Assembly: GCA_963757335.1 (NCBI GenBank)
Contig: CAVWRJ010000011.1
Coordinates: 124,001-188,000, forward strand
Reading direction: 5' to 3'
Source of the DNA: DASQPA01 sp963757335
GTDB taxonomy: Bacteria > Acidobacteriota > Thermoanaerobaculia > Multivoradales > UBA5704
Length of the DNA stretch: 64,000 nucleotides
The notes below the pieces were generated by a model. The model saw only the letters and a list, made by a program, of their open reading frames with translations. It was not told the DNA's origin and ran no database searches. Below, one piece after another: positions 8,682 through 17,941 of the stretch (positions are counted from its first letter, which is position 1; each line of letters opens with the position of its first letter). The position numbers and the translations under genes are program-made.

Positions 8682-9248
8682 TCAGCCGTCGCCGAAGACC
8701 CGCTCGTAGACGGCGGCCAAGGATAGCTCGCAGCCGATTGAGGGCAAGGGCAGGTGGTCTTCGAGCCGCTTTGCCTCGGAGAGCAGCCAGTCGCCGTTCG
8801 GTTGGCGCGAGAAGCGTTCGACGTCGATGCGATCTTGGGAAACGAGGACCACCTCCTGGAGTGTCTCGATGGTCCGGTAATGCCCGAACTTCTTGCCGCG
8901 GTCGTAGGCCTCGGTCGAGGGGGACAAGACCTCGATGATCAGGATGGGGTTGAGCAGCGTGTCGAGCTCGGCGAACCGGCGTTCCCCGCAGGCGACGACG
9001 ATGTCCGGGTAGGTATAAAGGCCCGTCGCGGTGACCCGGAGCCGCATGTCAGCGATCGAGGCCCGGCAGGGGCGACCGCGTAGCTGGGCATGCAGGATAG
9101 CCGCGATATTCCAGACGATGTCGTTGTGCTCGGCACTGGCGCCAGACATCGCGAACATCTCACCGTCTAAAAACTCGTGCTTCTCTTCCGACTGGCGCTC
9201 CAGGGCCAGGTACTCCTCGGCGGTTATTTTGCGCTGAGGCTCTGACAT
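8682..9248 (-). CDS. Uma2 family (DUF820) restriction-endonuclease-fold protein
   Basis: A 188-residue protein with the complete Uma2 layout: ITAEEYLALE at the N-terminus, GEMFAMSGAS, then the PD-(D/E)XK core with YPDIVVACGE and IIEVLSPSTEAYDRGKKFGHYR. The catalytic Asp, Glu and Lys positions all appear present. Uma2 proteins are very common in Cyanobacteria, Chloroflexi and some GC-rich phyla; their role is unproven though a nuclease activity is inferred from the fold. No ribosome binding site is seen; a TACCCT hexamer lies six bases before the ATG, suggesting a leaderless message. Confidence 0.88.
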   Translation of the reverse strand: MSEPQRKITAEEYLALERQSEEKHEFLDGEMFAMSGASAEHNDIVWNIAAILHAQLRGRPCRASIADMRLRVTATGLYTYPDIVVACGERRFAELDTLLNPILIIEVLSPSTEAYDRGKKFGHYRTIETLQEVVLVSQDRIDVERFSRQPNGDWLLSEAKRLEDHLPLPSIGCELSLAAVYERVFGDG

Positions 9249-9308
9249 GGGGTCAGGGTACCACGGCTCAATCGGTGCCGTTGGTCGGACCTGGGAAGGT
9301 GCCTTTCT

Positions 9309-11180
9309 TCATTCGACCTTCTCCACCTCTACCGGTTCCGGGATCGGCCCCGAGTTGGTCAGAGGCTGAATCTCGGCCTCCTCCCCCGCCCGCAACTGCT
9401 CGAACACCTTCCTCCCCATCCCCGGACCCAGCGCCGCCTGCAGCTCTTCGAGCGGCGCTTCCTTCACTCCGGTCACGCTGCCGAAGCGCTGGAGCAACAG
9501 CTTCCGTCGCCGCGGGCCGATCCCGGCGAGCTCGTCGAGTTTGCTGTGGAGGGTCCGTACCGATCTCCGGGCCCGGTGTTTGGAGACGGCGAAGCGGTGG
9601 GACTCGTCGCGGATCTGCTGGAGGAGCCTCAAGCCCGCATCCTCCCTGGAGAGCCGCAGGGGCTCGGGGAGACCGGGGACGTAGACCTCCTCCTCCCGCT
9701 TGGCGAGCGAGATGATCGGCGTCTCCTCCACTCCCAGATTCGCCAGTGCATCCATGGCGGCATTCAGCTGGCCGCGGCCGCCGTCGATCAGGATCAGGTC
9801 GGGCATGGCTCCCAGCTCTTCGAGGCGCCTCTTGTAGCGGCGGGCGACCGCTTCGTGCATGGAGGCGAAGTCGTCCGGCATGCCCTCGGCGATCTTGATG
9901 TTGAAGCTCCGATACTCGGACTTCCGCATCTTCCCCTCCTCCCAGACGACGAGCGAGGCCACGGTCTCGCCGCCCTGGAAGTGGGAGATGTCGAAGCCCT
10001 CGATCCGGCGCGGCGGCTCGGAGAGGTCGAGATGGCGTTCCAGGGCGATGGCGCCGGGCGACTCGACGGCGTCGGCGCGGAAACGGCGGTGGTGGGCGAG
10101 TTGGGCGTTGTGGTGGGCGAGGGCCACCCGGTCGGCCTTGTCGCCGCGCGACGGCATGCGGACGTAGACCCGCTCCCCCTTCTTCTCGCAGAGCCATTCG
10201 AGGAGCGCCTCCTCCCCCTCGATCGGCACCGGCAGGTGGATCTCCTTGGGGATGAAGGTCGTGCGGTCGTAGAGCTGGGGCAGAAGCTCGGAGAGGAGCT
10301 GCTCGGGGGTGATCTCCCCCACCGCTTCCCAGAAGAGCTCGCGCCGGTCGAGCACCTGGCCGCCCCGCATGACGAGCACCGCCACCGCGGCGTTGCCGCC
10401 GGAGACGTAGGCGCCGAAAACGTCGACGTCCTCGCCGCCGACGGAGGAGAGCTTGCGGCGCTGGCTGATCGACTCGATCTCGGCCAGAGTGTCTCTCAGC
10501 TGCGCCGCCTTCTCATAGTCGGTCGCCTCGGCGGCTTCCCACATTTGCCGCTTGAGATCTTTCACCAGCGGCTCGTTTTTCCCCGCCAGGAAGAGCTTGG
10601 CCTGGTGCACCGACCGGTCGTAGGCCTCTTTCGTCGTCAGGCGCTCGACGCAGGGGCCGAGGCAACGGTGCATGTCGTAGTAGAGGCAGGGGCGCGGCAG
10701 ACTGCCGTCGATCTCGATGTGGCAGACCCGGATCCCGAAGAGCTTCTGCACCAGCTTGATCGCCTTGCGCGCCAGGCCGCCGGGGAGGAAGGGGCCGAAG
10801 TAGTCGGCGCGGTCCTCCCGGATACGGCGGGTGAAGGCGATGCGCGGGAACTCCTCGCGGGTGAGCTTTAAATACGGGTAGGTCTTATCGTCCTTCAAGA
10901 GGACGTTGTAGCGCGGCTTCTTTTTCTTGATCCAGTTGTTTTCTAGGAGGAGCGCCTCGGACTCGGTGTCGGTCGCCACGAACTCCAGATCCGCCGCCTC
11001 GGCGACCATCGCCGCCAGCCGCGGCTCGTGATCGCGCACCAGGTAGGAGGAGGCGCGCTTCTTGAGCGATTTCGACTTGCCGACGTAGAGGACCTTCCCC
11101 TCCGCATCCTTGAAGATGTAGATGCCCGGGCGGTCGGGAAGGTCGCGGATGCGCTGGACTAAGAGGTCGGCGTACGGCAT
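9309..11180 (-). CDS. uvrC: excinuclease ABC subunit UvrC
   Basis: A 623-residue protein of normal length. It makes the two cuts either side of a DNA lesion in nucleotide excision repair together with UvrA and UvrB. The N-terminal GIY-YIG nuclease begins at LPDRPGIYIFKD and VLYVGKSKSL. The UVR motif is near LKRQMWEAAEATDYEKAAQLRD, the RNase H-like endonuclease core carries IEGFDISHFQGGETVASLVV and LILIDGGRGQL, and helix-hairpin-helix motifs close the protein (LAGIGPRRRKLLL). The ATG has TATCAT seven bases upstream and no ribosome binding site. Its first 22 bases overlap the end of the PAP2 gene, and uvrB lies two genes further upstream on the same strand. Confidence 0.97.
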   Translation of the reverse strand: MPYADLLVQRIRDLPDRPGIYIFKDAEGKVLYVGKSKSLKKRASSYLVRDHEPRLAAMVAEAADLEFVATDTESEALLLENNWIKKKKPRYNVLLKDDKTYPYLKLTREEFPRIAFTRRIREDRADYFGPFLPGGLARKAIKLVQKLFGIRVCHIEIDGSLPRPCLYYDMHRCLGPCVERLTTKEAYDRSVHQAKLFLAGKNEPLVKDLKRQMWEAAEATDYEKAAQLRDTLAEIESISQRRKLSSVGGEDVDVFGAYVSGGNAAVAVLVMRGGQVLDRRELFWEAVGEITPEQLLSELLPQLYDRTTFIPKEIHLPVPIEGEEALLEWLCEKKGERVYVRMPSRGDKADRVALAHHNAQLAHHRRFRADAVESPGAIALERHLDLSEPPRRIEGFDISHFQGGETVASLVVWEEGKMRKSEYRSFNIKIAEGMPDDFASMHEAVARRYKRRLEELGAMPDLILIDGGRGQLNAAMDALANLGVEETPIISLAKREEEVYVPGLPEPLRLSREDAGLRLLQQIRDESHRFAVSKHRARRSVRTLHSKLDELAGIGPRRRKLLLQRFGSVTGVKEAPLEELQAALGPGMGRKVFEQLRAGEEAEIQPLTNSGPIPEPVEVEKVE

Positions 11181-12493
11181 GGGTCAGATGATAACGGCCG
11201 GCGGTGGTGGTTGGGAGACCTTCCCGGTGCCTGAACGTGTCCTGCCGCGGTTCTCAGGTCGAGCTTCAGCCTCCCTCTCTCGACCACATGCTCGCGCGTC
11301 GAGTCGGTCACCCGGATGTTGCCACGCCCGAGACGGACGCCGATGCGCTCGAGCTCGCCCACCGGCACGCGAGCCAGGGCGGCGCCGTCCAGGTCCGTGA
11401 ACCAGCCGTGTTGCTCGATGCGGTAGCGCAGCGTCGGGACTGGCTCGAGGTCGAAGTCGACGTGCGTCTCGAGCCGGCTCGTCGGCAGGCCAAACCCGTG
11501 CAGCTCGCCGGTGACCGAAAGCTCGGTTGCCGGCGCATCGACGACCACGATCTCGACGTTCGCCGTACGCGCCGTGATTTCAAAGGCTCGCGGTGCGCGC
11601 GGCAACGAGGAGAGCGGGATGTTCGCCGTGAGCTCGGTGCCGTGAGGAGTCGCGAACAGGGCGAGGAGCACGACCGCTCCGCCGAGCGCAGCAGCCGCCG
11701 CGGCCAGAGGGTGCCAGCGCGCGGCCGGGGCCACGGCCGGGGTGCCAGCGCTCACGGCTTCTGACTCGCGGAGCTCGTGGACCGGAAGGCGCAGCACGTC
11801 ATAATAAAGGACGTGCGCCACTCCCAGCGCGAGGAGCGCCGACCAGATCACGTCCGATAGGAAGTGCCCACCCGCGGCCATGCGGCCCAACCCCAGCGCC
11901 AAGCCAGCGACCAGGCCGACCGCGAGCGATGCCCAGGCCCAGGCCGGGCGACGCCGCTTCCACACCCACCAGCCGGCGGCGTAGAGAAATCCCACCGAAC
12001 AGTGGCCGCACGGAAACGACGCGCCGCCTTCGCCGCCCGGCAGGGGGGCTGGCCGGTAGTGCAACGGCCCACCGAATTCCACGATGTCGCGCGGCCGCGG
12101 GCGATCCCAATGATCCTTGAAAACCAGGTTGACGAGGAGGCCGGGGCCGACCGCAACGCAGAGCAGCAGGAAGGTGCCGTGCCGGCGCCACGCACCCCGG
12201 CCGGGCGCGAGCCCCAGAGCCAGCGCGGCGAGGCCGGCAATCACCAGGGACGCCGTGATCCAGGGCGCCAGACGATAGAGCACGGACCACGGGAACTCCC
12301 TAGCGAGCGGCCAGCGATCCAGGGCGCCGGAGCGGTAGAACGGCCGGGCCGCCACGATGTCCAAGGGCGTTACGGCAAAGGCGAGGGTGAAGACGACGGC
12401 CAGCCCAGAGAGCCAGGCGATCTCGCGCCGTTTGTCGCGGCGCGTCGCATCGGCGGCGTCGGCGGCGTCGGCGGCGATGGAGGAGGACGCCAT
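11159..12493 (-). CDS. PAP2 superfamily phosphatase with C-terminal extension
   Basis: A 444-residue membrane protein. The first 250 residues are a PAP2 phosphatase with about six hydrophobic segments and all three motifs: KDHWDRPRP (126-134), PCGH (161-164, Cys replacing the usual Ser of PSGH), and GRMAAGGHFLSD (about 203-213). Such enzymes dephosphorylate lipid phosphates, for example undecaprenyl or phosphatidylglycerol phosphate. After a further hydrophobic segment (about 275-290) comes a soluble tail of about 150 residues rich in short beta segments, similar in look to DUF4097-type adhesin-like domains. The N-terminus contains an ADAADAADA repeat from 9-bp units. The end overlaps the uvrC start, so the final 20 residues may not be conserved. 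Confidence 0.78.
   Translation of the reverse strand: MASSSIAADAADAADATRRDKRREIAWLSGLAVVFTLAFAVTPLDIVAARPFYRSGALDRWPLAREFPWSVLYRLAPWITASLVIAGLAALALGLAPGRGAWRRHGTFLLLCVAVGPGLLVNLVFKDHWDRPRPRDIVEFGGPLHYRPAPLPGGEGGASFPCGHCSVGFLYAAGWWVWKRRRPAWAWASLAVGLVAGLALGLGRMAAGGHFLSDVIWSALLALGVAHVLYYDVLRLPVHELRESEAVSAGTPAVAPAARWHPLAAAAAALGGAVVLLALFATPHGTELTANIPLSSLPRAPRAFEITARTANVEIVVVDAPATELSVTGELHGFGLPTSRLETHVDFDLEPVPTLRYRIEQHGWFTDLDGAALARVPVGELERIGVRLGRGNIRVTDSTREHVVERGRLKLDLRTAAGHVQAPGRSPNHHRRPLSSDPCRTPTS
11181..11193 (-). promoter_or_regulatory. -10 element of uvrC, placing the start codon at the transcript start
   Basis: TATCAT (read on the minus strand, 11188-11193) ends seven bases before the uvrC ATG, with no Shine-Dalgarno sequence between. 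That spacing fits a leaderless transcript. It lies inside the end of the upstream PAP2 reading frame. Confidence 0.45.
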
Positions 12494-12555
12494 GGCCTTA
12501 AAGCGAGTCTACGAGTCCGGTACGTCTACGAACGGGTCTGCTCCAGCGAAGCGCC

Positions 12556-14544
12556 CTACCCGGCGTAGATCTGCACTTCCCGCAGCTCCCGCAGCTTGTC
12601 CCGGAGCGCCGCGGCCTCCTCGAACTCCAGGCGCTTGGCGGCGGCCTTCATCTCCTTTTCGACCCGGGAGATGCGCTCGGCGAGCGGCGTGTCGGAGTCC
12701 ATCTCCTCCAGCAGGCGGGGCGAGCCGGAGACGAAGTAGTCGAGGTTCGCCATCTGGACCAGAGGGTTGTGGATGTCCTTCAAGATCGACGTCGGCTCGA
12801 TCCCGTTCTCCAGGTTGTAGGTCGTCTGCCGGACCCGGCGACGCTCGGTCTCCCCCATCGCCCGCTTCATCGAGTCGGTCACCCGGTCGGCGTAGAAGAG
12901 GGCGCGGCCGTTCAAGTGCCGGGCGGCGCGGCCGGAGGTCTGGATGAGCGAGGTCTCGCTCCGGAGGAAGCCCTCCTTGTCGGCGTCCAGAATGGCGACG
13001 AGCGAGACCTCGGGGAGGTCGAGCCCCTCGCGGAGCAGGTTGATCCCCACCAGGACGTCGAACTCGCCGCGGCGTAGAGCGGTGACGATCTCCACCCGTT
13101 CCAGGGTCTCGATGTCGCTGTGCAGATAGCGCACCTTGATCCCCAGCTCGGCCAGGTACTGGGTCAGCTCCTCGGCCATCCGCTTGGTGAGCGTCGTCAC
13201 CAGCACCCGCTCTTTCCTCGCGATGACCTTGCGGATCTCCCCCACCAGATCGTCGACCTGCCCCTTGGCCGGACGGACCTCGATCACCGGGTCGATCAAC
13301 CCGGTCGGGCGGATCACCTGCTCGACGATCACCCCGCCCGTCCGCTGCAGCTCCCAGGGCGCCGGGGTGGCGGAGACGTAGACCCGCTGGCCCATCCGGG
13401 CGTCGAACTCCTCGAAGTTGAGCGGCCGGTTGTCGAGCGCCGAGGGGAGCCGGAAGCCGAAGTCGACCAGAGTCGTCTTGCGCGACCGGTCGCCGTGGTA
13501 CATGCCGCGCACCTGGGGGATCGTCTGGTGGCTCTCGTCGACGACCAGGAGAAAGTCGTCGGGGAAGTAGTCGAATAGGGTCGGCGGCGGCTCTCCCGGG
13601 GCCCGCCCGGAGAGATGGCGCGAGTAGTTCTCGATGCCGTGGCAGTAGCCGATCTCTTTGAGCATCTCGAGGTCGAAGCGGGTGCGCTGCTCCAGGCGCT
13701 GGCGCTCGAGGAGCTTGCCCTCGGCCTCCAGCACGTCGAGGCGCTCGACCAATTCGAGCTTGATCCCGTCGATCGCATGCTCCATCTTGTCCTTGGGCGT
13801 CACGTAGTGGGTCTTGGGATAGACCGCGATCTTCTCGATCTCCTCGTAGACGTCGCCGCGGAGGACGTCGAAGCGGCTGATCCGCTCGATCTCGTCACCG
13901 AAGTACTCGACCCGGATCCCCACCTCCTCATAAGCGGGGAGGATCTCCAGGGTGTCGCCGCGCACCCTGAAGCTGCCGTGGAAGAGATCGAGCTGGGTGC
14001 GCTGGTACTGCATGTCGACCAGCCGGCGCAGAGCCTTGTCGAGGCCCTCGGAGTCGCCGCGGGCGAAAAACTGCAGCATGCCGAAGAACGCCTCGGGGGA
14101 GCCCAGGCCGTAGATGCAGGAGACCGAGGCGACGATCACGCAGTCCCGCCGCTCGAAGAGCGACTTGGTGGCGCGGAGCCTCAGCCGGTCGATCTCCTCG
14201 TTGATCGAGGTCTCTTTCTCGATATAGGTGTCGGACGCCGGGACGTACGCCTCGGGCTGGTAGTAGTCGTAGTAGGAGACGAAGTACTCGACCGAGTTAT
14301 GGGGGAAGAAGCTGCGGAACTCCTGGAAGAGCTGGGCGGCGAGGATCTTGTTGTGCGACAGGATGAGGGTCGGCCGGTTGACCTCCTCGATCATCTTGGC
14401 GATCGTGAAGGTCTTCCCCGAGCCGGTGACCCCGAGGAGCACCTGCTCCTTGTCGCCGCGGCGGATGCCCTCCACGAGCTGCTCGATGGCGGCCGGTTGA
14501 TCCCCCTGCGGAGTGAAGCGCGAGACGAGCTCGAATCCTGACAT
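12556..14544 (-). CDS. uvrB: excinuclease ABC subunit UvrB
   Basis: A 662-residue DNA helicase-like damage-verification subunit of nucleotide excision repair. Walker A is LLGVTGSGKTFT (about residues 36-47) and the beta-hairpin region is YYDYYQPEAYVP. The DEAD-type DESH motif is in VVDESHQTIPQ, with helicase motifs TLTKRMAEELT, GINLLREGLDLPEVSLVAILDADKEG and the GRAARH segment. The UVR motif at the C-terminus (EKEMKAAAKRLEFEEAAALRDKL) binds UvrC. Length and every motif match the family. The start codon is preceded by TACAAT at a distance of six bases and no ribosome binding site. Confidence 0.98.
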   Translation of the reverse strand: MSGFELVSRFTPQGDQPAAIEQLVEGIRRGDKEQVLLGVTGSGKTFTIAKMIEEVNRPTLILSHNKILAAQLFQEFRSFFPHNSVEYFVSYYDYYQPEAYVPASDTYIEKETSINEEIDRLRLRATKSLFERRDCVIVASVSCIYGLGSPEAFFGMLQFFARGDSEGLDKALRRLVDMQYQRTQLDLFHGSFRVRGDTLEILPAYEEVGIRVEYFGDEIERISRFDVLRGDVYEEIEKIAVYPKTHYVTPKDKMEHAIDGIKLELVERLDVLEAEGKLLERQRLEQRTRFDLEMLKEIGYCHGIENYSRHLSGRAPGEPPPTLFDYFPDDFLLVVDESHQTIPQVRGMYHGDRSRKTTLVDFGFRLPSALDNRPLNFEEFDARMGQRVYVSATPAPWELQRTGGVIVEQVIRPTGLIDPVIEVRPAKGQVDDLVGEIRKVIARKERVLVTTLTKRMAEELTQYLAELGIKVRYLHSDIETLERVEIVTALRRGEFDVLVGINLLREGLDLPEVSLVAILDADKEGFLRSETSLIQTSGRAARHLNGRALFYADRVTDSMKRAMGETERRRVRQTTYNLENGIEPTSILKDIHNPLVQMANLDYFVSGSPRLLEEMDSDTPLAERISRVEKEMKAAAKRLEFEEAAALRDKLRELREVQIYAG

Positions 14545-14556
14545 GGCTCGATTGTA
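14545..14556 (-). promoter_or_regulatory. -10 element of uvrB (leaderless arrangement)
   Basis: TACAAT (minus strand, 14551-14556) is followed by six bases and then the uvrB ATG. No Shine-Dalgarno sequence is present. Confidence 0.5.
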
Positions 14557-14601
14557 AACCGGCGCGAGCCCGCGTTTCTTCCCGCCTCGCTTACGGCTAG
14601 T

Positions 14602-16191
14602 CTAAGGCGGCAAGGTATCGGCGGTCCGGCAGCCGGCTCCGGCGCAGGTGGCGAGCCGATGGAGCATCTGGGAGAGCCGGGCGAGCCGGACGGAGTCGAG
14701 GTGCGCGGCCTGGTTCTGGAGCTCGTAGGGGTCGGCCGCGAGGTCGTAGTACTCGCGCTCGCCGGTCGCATACTCGACATATTTGAAGTTGCGGGTGCGG
14801 AAGGCCACCAGGGGGCCCGACTGGAAGACGCCGGCACGGGCCGAGACGCCGTCCTCCGGTGGTTCCAAAACCCCCGCGTGTCCGCGATGGGGCCCTGCCG
14901 TGGAGCCGCCGGACGTCTCCGCCGGCGCCTGCGGCTGCTCGACGAGGATCGCCGCCCGCCAGGTTCCGGGCGCTGGCGGACCGGGGCTCTTCCACAGGGG
15001 CACGAGGGAACGGCCGTCGGGCTCGGTCAGGAGAGCCGCTCCGGTCAACTGGGCGAAGGTGGGCGCCAGGTCGACGGTCGAGGCCAGCTCGTCGATCACC
15101 CGCCCGGCCGGCACCCCCGGTCCGCGGACGATGAGCGGCACCCGGATGTCCTCTTCATAGGCCGTGTACTTGCTGGCCAGGAGCCGATGCTGGCCCATGT
15201 GGAAGCCGTTGTCGGAGGTGAAGAAGATGTAGGTGTTGTCGAGCTGGCCGTTGGCGGTCAAGGTCTCGACCAGCTTGGCCACGAGGTCGTCCACCGCCTG
15301 GAGCGATTGCACTCGCAGACGATAGAGGTCGTCCAGATAGCGGATATCGTCGGCGTTGAGCGGCGGCAGGTCGCGGATCTGGGCCGGCTTGTCGCTCACG
15401 TCGGCCTCGTTGAAAGAGGGGGTCCGCGGCACTCGGGCGTTCTTGAACAGGTGGGCATGCCGGGGCGCGGGGGTCGCCGGCTTGTGCGGCGCGTAGGGAG
15501 CCACGTAGAGGAAGAAGGGCTGGCCCGAGGCCCGGCTGTCCTCAAGAAATTGATGGGCGCGGGCGCGGAGGACGTCGGTCAGGTAGTCGGTGGGCCTGCC
15601 GCCGAACTGCTCCAGGGTCCCGCGGTCGTTGAGCTCGTAGTGGAACTGACCGTAGGCGTCGTCGTTCGAGGGCACGTGCCAGTCGTCCCAGCCGGGCGGG
15701 ATGTAGGTCCGGTCGGCCACATCCGGATAGCCGTTCAGGTACTTGCCAGCTAAGGCCGTTCTGTAGCCGGCCGCCTGGAGGGCGGGGGCGAAGGTCGCCT
15801 GCTCGTGGCCGAGGGCGCGGAAGCGGTCGAAGCCGCCGTCCGGCGCATCGTTGGTGAAGATCTGGTGGTTGTGGGGGTACTGGCCGAGGAGGATCGTGGC
15901 CCGCGACGGGCAGCAGAGGGAGAGCGGCACGAAAAAGTGCGAGAAGGTCGTCCCCCGATCGGCGAGGAGAGCGCGGACCCGCGGCATGAAGTCCAGGCTG
16001 TGGAGTTGGAGATCGAGGTCGTCGGTCAGAATGAAGACGACGTTCGGCCGGCGCGCGGGGGGAGGGGTGGGAGTGCCCCGAGCGCCGGAGTTGCCGGCAA
16101 TGCCGGAGTTGCCGGAATAGCCGCCGCCGACCGCGGCCAACCCCAAGAGGAGGCCCGTTGCGAGACCTCGCCGCCACACCGCTCTCTCCAT
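14602..16191 (-). CDS. secreted sulfatase family protein
   Basis: A 529-residue exported hydrolase of the alkaline phosphatase/sulfatase superfamily. A signal peptide (GLATGLLLGLAAVGGG) leads into a short low-complexity linker with a GNSGIAGNSG repeat. The metal-binding TDD is at 56-58 and the sulfatase signature CCPSRATILLG is at 93-103, where Cys93 would be converted to formylglycine. Later metal ligands appear in TSDNGFHMGQH. The closest general type is N-acetylglucosamine-6-sulfatase or arylsulfatase. No maturase gene (FGE or anSME) is visible nearby. The C-terminal half includes an unusual Pro/Gly-rich insert before the final FKYVEY segment. Confidence 0.9.
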   Translation of the reverse strand: MERAVWRRGLATGLLLGLAAVGGGYSGNSGIAGNSGARGTPTPPPARRPNVVFILTDDLDLQLHSLDFMPRVRALLADRGTTFSHFFVPLSLCCPSRATILLGQYPHNHQIFTNDAPDGGFDRFRALGHEQATFAPALQAAGYRTALAGKYLNGYPDVADRTYIPPGWDDWHVPSNDDAYGQFHYELNDRGTLEQFGGRPTDYLTDVLRARAHQFLEDSRASGQPFFLYVAPYAPHKPATPAPRHAHLFKNARVPRTPSFNEADVSDKPAQIRDLPPLNADDIRYLDDLYRLRVQSLQAVDDLVAKLVETLTANGQLDNTYIFFTSDNGFHMGQHRLLASKYTAYEEDIRVPLIVRGPGVPAGRVIDELASTVDLAPTFAQLTGAALLTEPDGRSLVPLWKSPGPPAPGTWRAAILVEQPQAPAETSGGSTAGPHRGHAGVLEPPEDGVSARAGVFQSGPLVAFRTRNFKYVEYATGEREYYDLAADPYELQNQAAHLDSVRLARLSQMLHRLATCAGAGCRTADTLPP

Positions 16192-16272
16192 GACATCTCC
16201 CTCCCTTGCCCGCTGTTCGGTTGTTCACTCCAGTCTACGCTTTAGCTGCCAAATGCGTTTACCACCGCCCGG

Positions 16273-17022
16273 CTAGAAAGCGGCGACGTCGATGAAATTC
16301 CGGTTGCCGCCGGGATTGACATAGGTCTTGACGCCGAAGCAGGGCGGGCTGAAGAAGGTTCCGACGTCCAGGCAGTAGCCCTGGGCGACCGAGACCGTAA
16401 AGGGCAGGTCGGTCATGCTGGCGAGGAACACCCAGGCATGCCCGTTCACGCCCCTGCCGTCCAGGAGCTTGAAAGTCAGCTCGACGTTACGATCGTCGAA
16501 GAACCAGAAGTAGCCGGACTCCTCGGTGAGCGCGACGGGGTAGCCGGAGCGGACCGCCCCGGTGACCGGATCGATCCAGCTCACCTGGACCTCGAACACC
16601 CCCAGCGGACCGCTCACGAGCAGGGTCGAGAGCGGCGACCCGGCGACGGCGAAGGTCCGCGTGGCGCGGACGTTCTGGCCCGCATCCACCACCTCGACGG
16701 TATAGGTGCCCGGGGGCATGGGACCGGCCGAGAGGAGAGAGTGATAGGTCTGCGGCGCGCTGGGGATGCAGAGCGCCGTCGACGTCACGCTTTCGATGAG
16801 GAGAGTGGTCCCCTGCTGCCGGGGCGGCAGATAGACCGGGAAGCAGCGGCTCGGAGAGACGTCGCGGATATCGATGGTGACCGGATTGAGCGAGATCGCC
16901 GGATGGGGGCCGAAGGGGTTGATCGAGATCTCGGTATCGGCCTTCGCGGCGGCGGCTCCGGCGAGCAGGGCGAGCAGGGCGAGCAGGAGGACGGCGGCGG
17001 TCAGGCAGGGAAGCGATCGCAT
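16273..17022 (-). CDS. secreted YFWFFD-domain protein, paralogue A
   Basis: A 249-residue exported protein. I use the ATG at 17022 (signal peptide LPCLTAAVLLLALLALLAGAAA, AGAGGTGT just before) rather than longer upstream starts that read into the neighbour. The N-terminal half is Ig-like with one or more cysteine pairs and the phrase MPPGTYTVEVVD. The C-terminal half (about 150-249) is the YFWFFD domain: SGYFWFFDDRNVELTFKLLDGRGVNGHAWVFLAS-type sequence followed by MTDLPFTVSV, a cysteine pair, and the end motif GGNRNFIDVAAF. The function is unknown. Its nearest relative is the next gene upstream, with two more copies of the domain at 52.7-54.4 kb. Confidence 0.75.
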   Translation of the reverse strand: MRSLPCLTAAVLLLALLALLAGAAAAKADTEISINPFGPHPAISLNPVTIDIRDVSPSRCFPVYLPPRQQGTTLLIESVTSTALCIPSAPQTYHSLLSAGPMPPGTYTVEVVDAGQNVRATRTFAVAGSPLSTLLVSGPLGVFEVQVSWIDPVTGAVRSGYPVALTEESGYFWFFDDRNVELTFKLLDGRGVNGHAWVFLASMTDLPFTVSVAQGYCLDVGTFFSPPCFGVKTYVNPGGNRNFIDVAAF

Positions 17023-17057
17023 CTCACACCTCTTTCTGCAGAGAAGGCCCCGGCCGC

Positions 17058-17810
17058 TCATTGGCCGAAGGCGTTCAGATCGATGAAGTTGCGGTTGCCG
17101 CGCGGGCTGCTGACGTAGCGTTTGACGGGACAGGCGGGGAGCGGGGAAACGCCTCCTCCGACTCGGCAGCGGCCGAGCTGGGTATCGGTCACCGTCAGGG
17201 TGAAGGGCAGGTCGGTCATGCTGGCGAGGAAGACCCAGAAGTGGCCGTTGACCGCCTGACCGTCCAGGAGCTTCAGGGTGAGCTCGACGTTGGCGTGGTC
17301 GAAAAACCAGAAGTAGGCGGACTCGTCGGTCAGCCGGACCGGATGCCCGGCGCTCGCCGCGCCGTTGGGACCGGTCCACTGGATGTCGACGAGAAAGCGG
17401 TTATCCCGGAGCTCCAGGGTCGAGCCGGGGTCGGCGACCGTGAAGGTCTCGATCTCCAAGGGCTGGCCGGGTTGTTCCGAAGGGACGATCTTGAGCGTGT
17501 AGAGACCGGGAGGCAGGGCTCCCACTTGAAAGACCGTCGTCGTCGTTGCCACCGGCCCGGTGCCGCAGGAGGAGGAGAAGGGGAGCCTTTCGATGGTCAA
17601 GAGGAAGCGGTCCGCTCCCCGGCTCGGCGGCAGGAGCCGCGGCAGGCAGAGGCTGTCGGTGTAGCCCTGGACGTAGAGAGTGGTCTGATCGGAGGGCGCC
17701 AGGGGAAGGAACGGATCGACGAAGGTGAAGTAGCCCTCGACGGCGCTCGCCCCCGAGGCCGCCGCGAGCAGGAGAAAAAAGCAGACGGCCAGACGGCGAC
17801 GCGGATTCAT
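17058..17810 (-). CDS. secreted YFWFFD-domain protein, paralogue B
   Basis: A 250-residue exported protein with signal peptide LAVCFFLLLAAASGASA. It has the same two-part build as paralogue A, 35 bases downstream: an N-terminal Ig-like part with cysteines and LPPGLYTLKIV, and a C-terminal YFWFFD domain with AYFWFFDHANVELTLKLLDG, then a cysteine pair and RGNRNFIDLNAF. The two genes are a tandem duplication and probably one transcription unit. No enzyme motif is visible; the conserved Asn, Asp and aromatic residues suggest a binding or structural role at the cell surface, which is inference. Confidence 0.75.
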   Translation of the reverse strand: MNPRRRLAVCFFLLLAAASGASAVEGYFTFVDPFLPLAPSDQTTLYVQGYTDSLCLPRLLPPSRGADRFLLTIERLPFSSSCGTGPVATTTTVFQVGALPPGLYTLKIVPSEQPGQPLEIETFTVADPGSTLELRDNRFLVDIQWTGPNGAASAGHPVRLTDESAYFWFFDHANVELTLKLLDGQAVNGHFWVFLASMTDLPFTLTVTDTQLGRCRVGGGVSPLPACPVKRYVSSPRGNRNFIDLNAFGQ

Positions 17811-17941
17811 CCCACACCTCCTCCATGCCGGGGGCGACCCCCGAATGGATTGAAACGCAATGGAGCTCCAGAGAGAACGGCTTCGTTACGCCTTCTATGC
17901 TATTACGACATGACACGGAACGCAAGCCCGCGACGAGCGCT

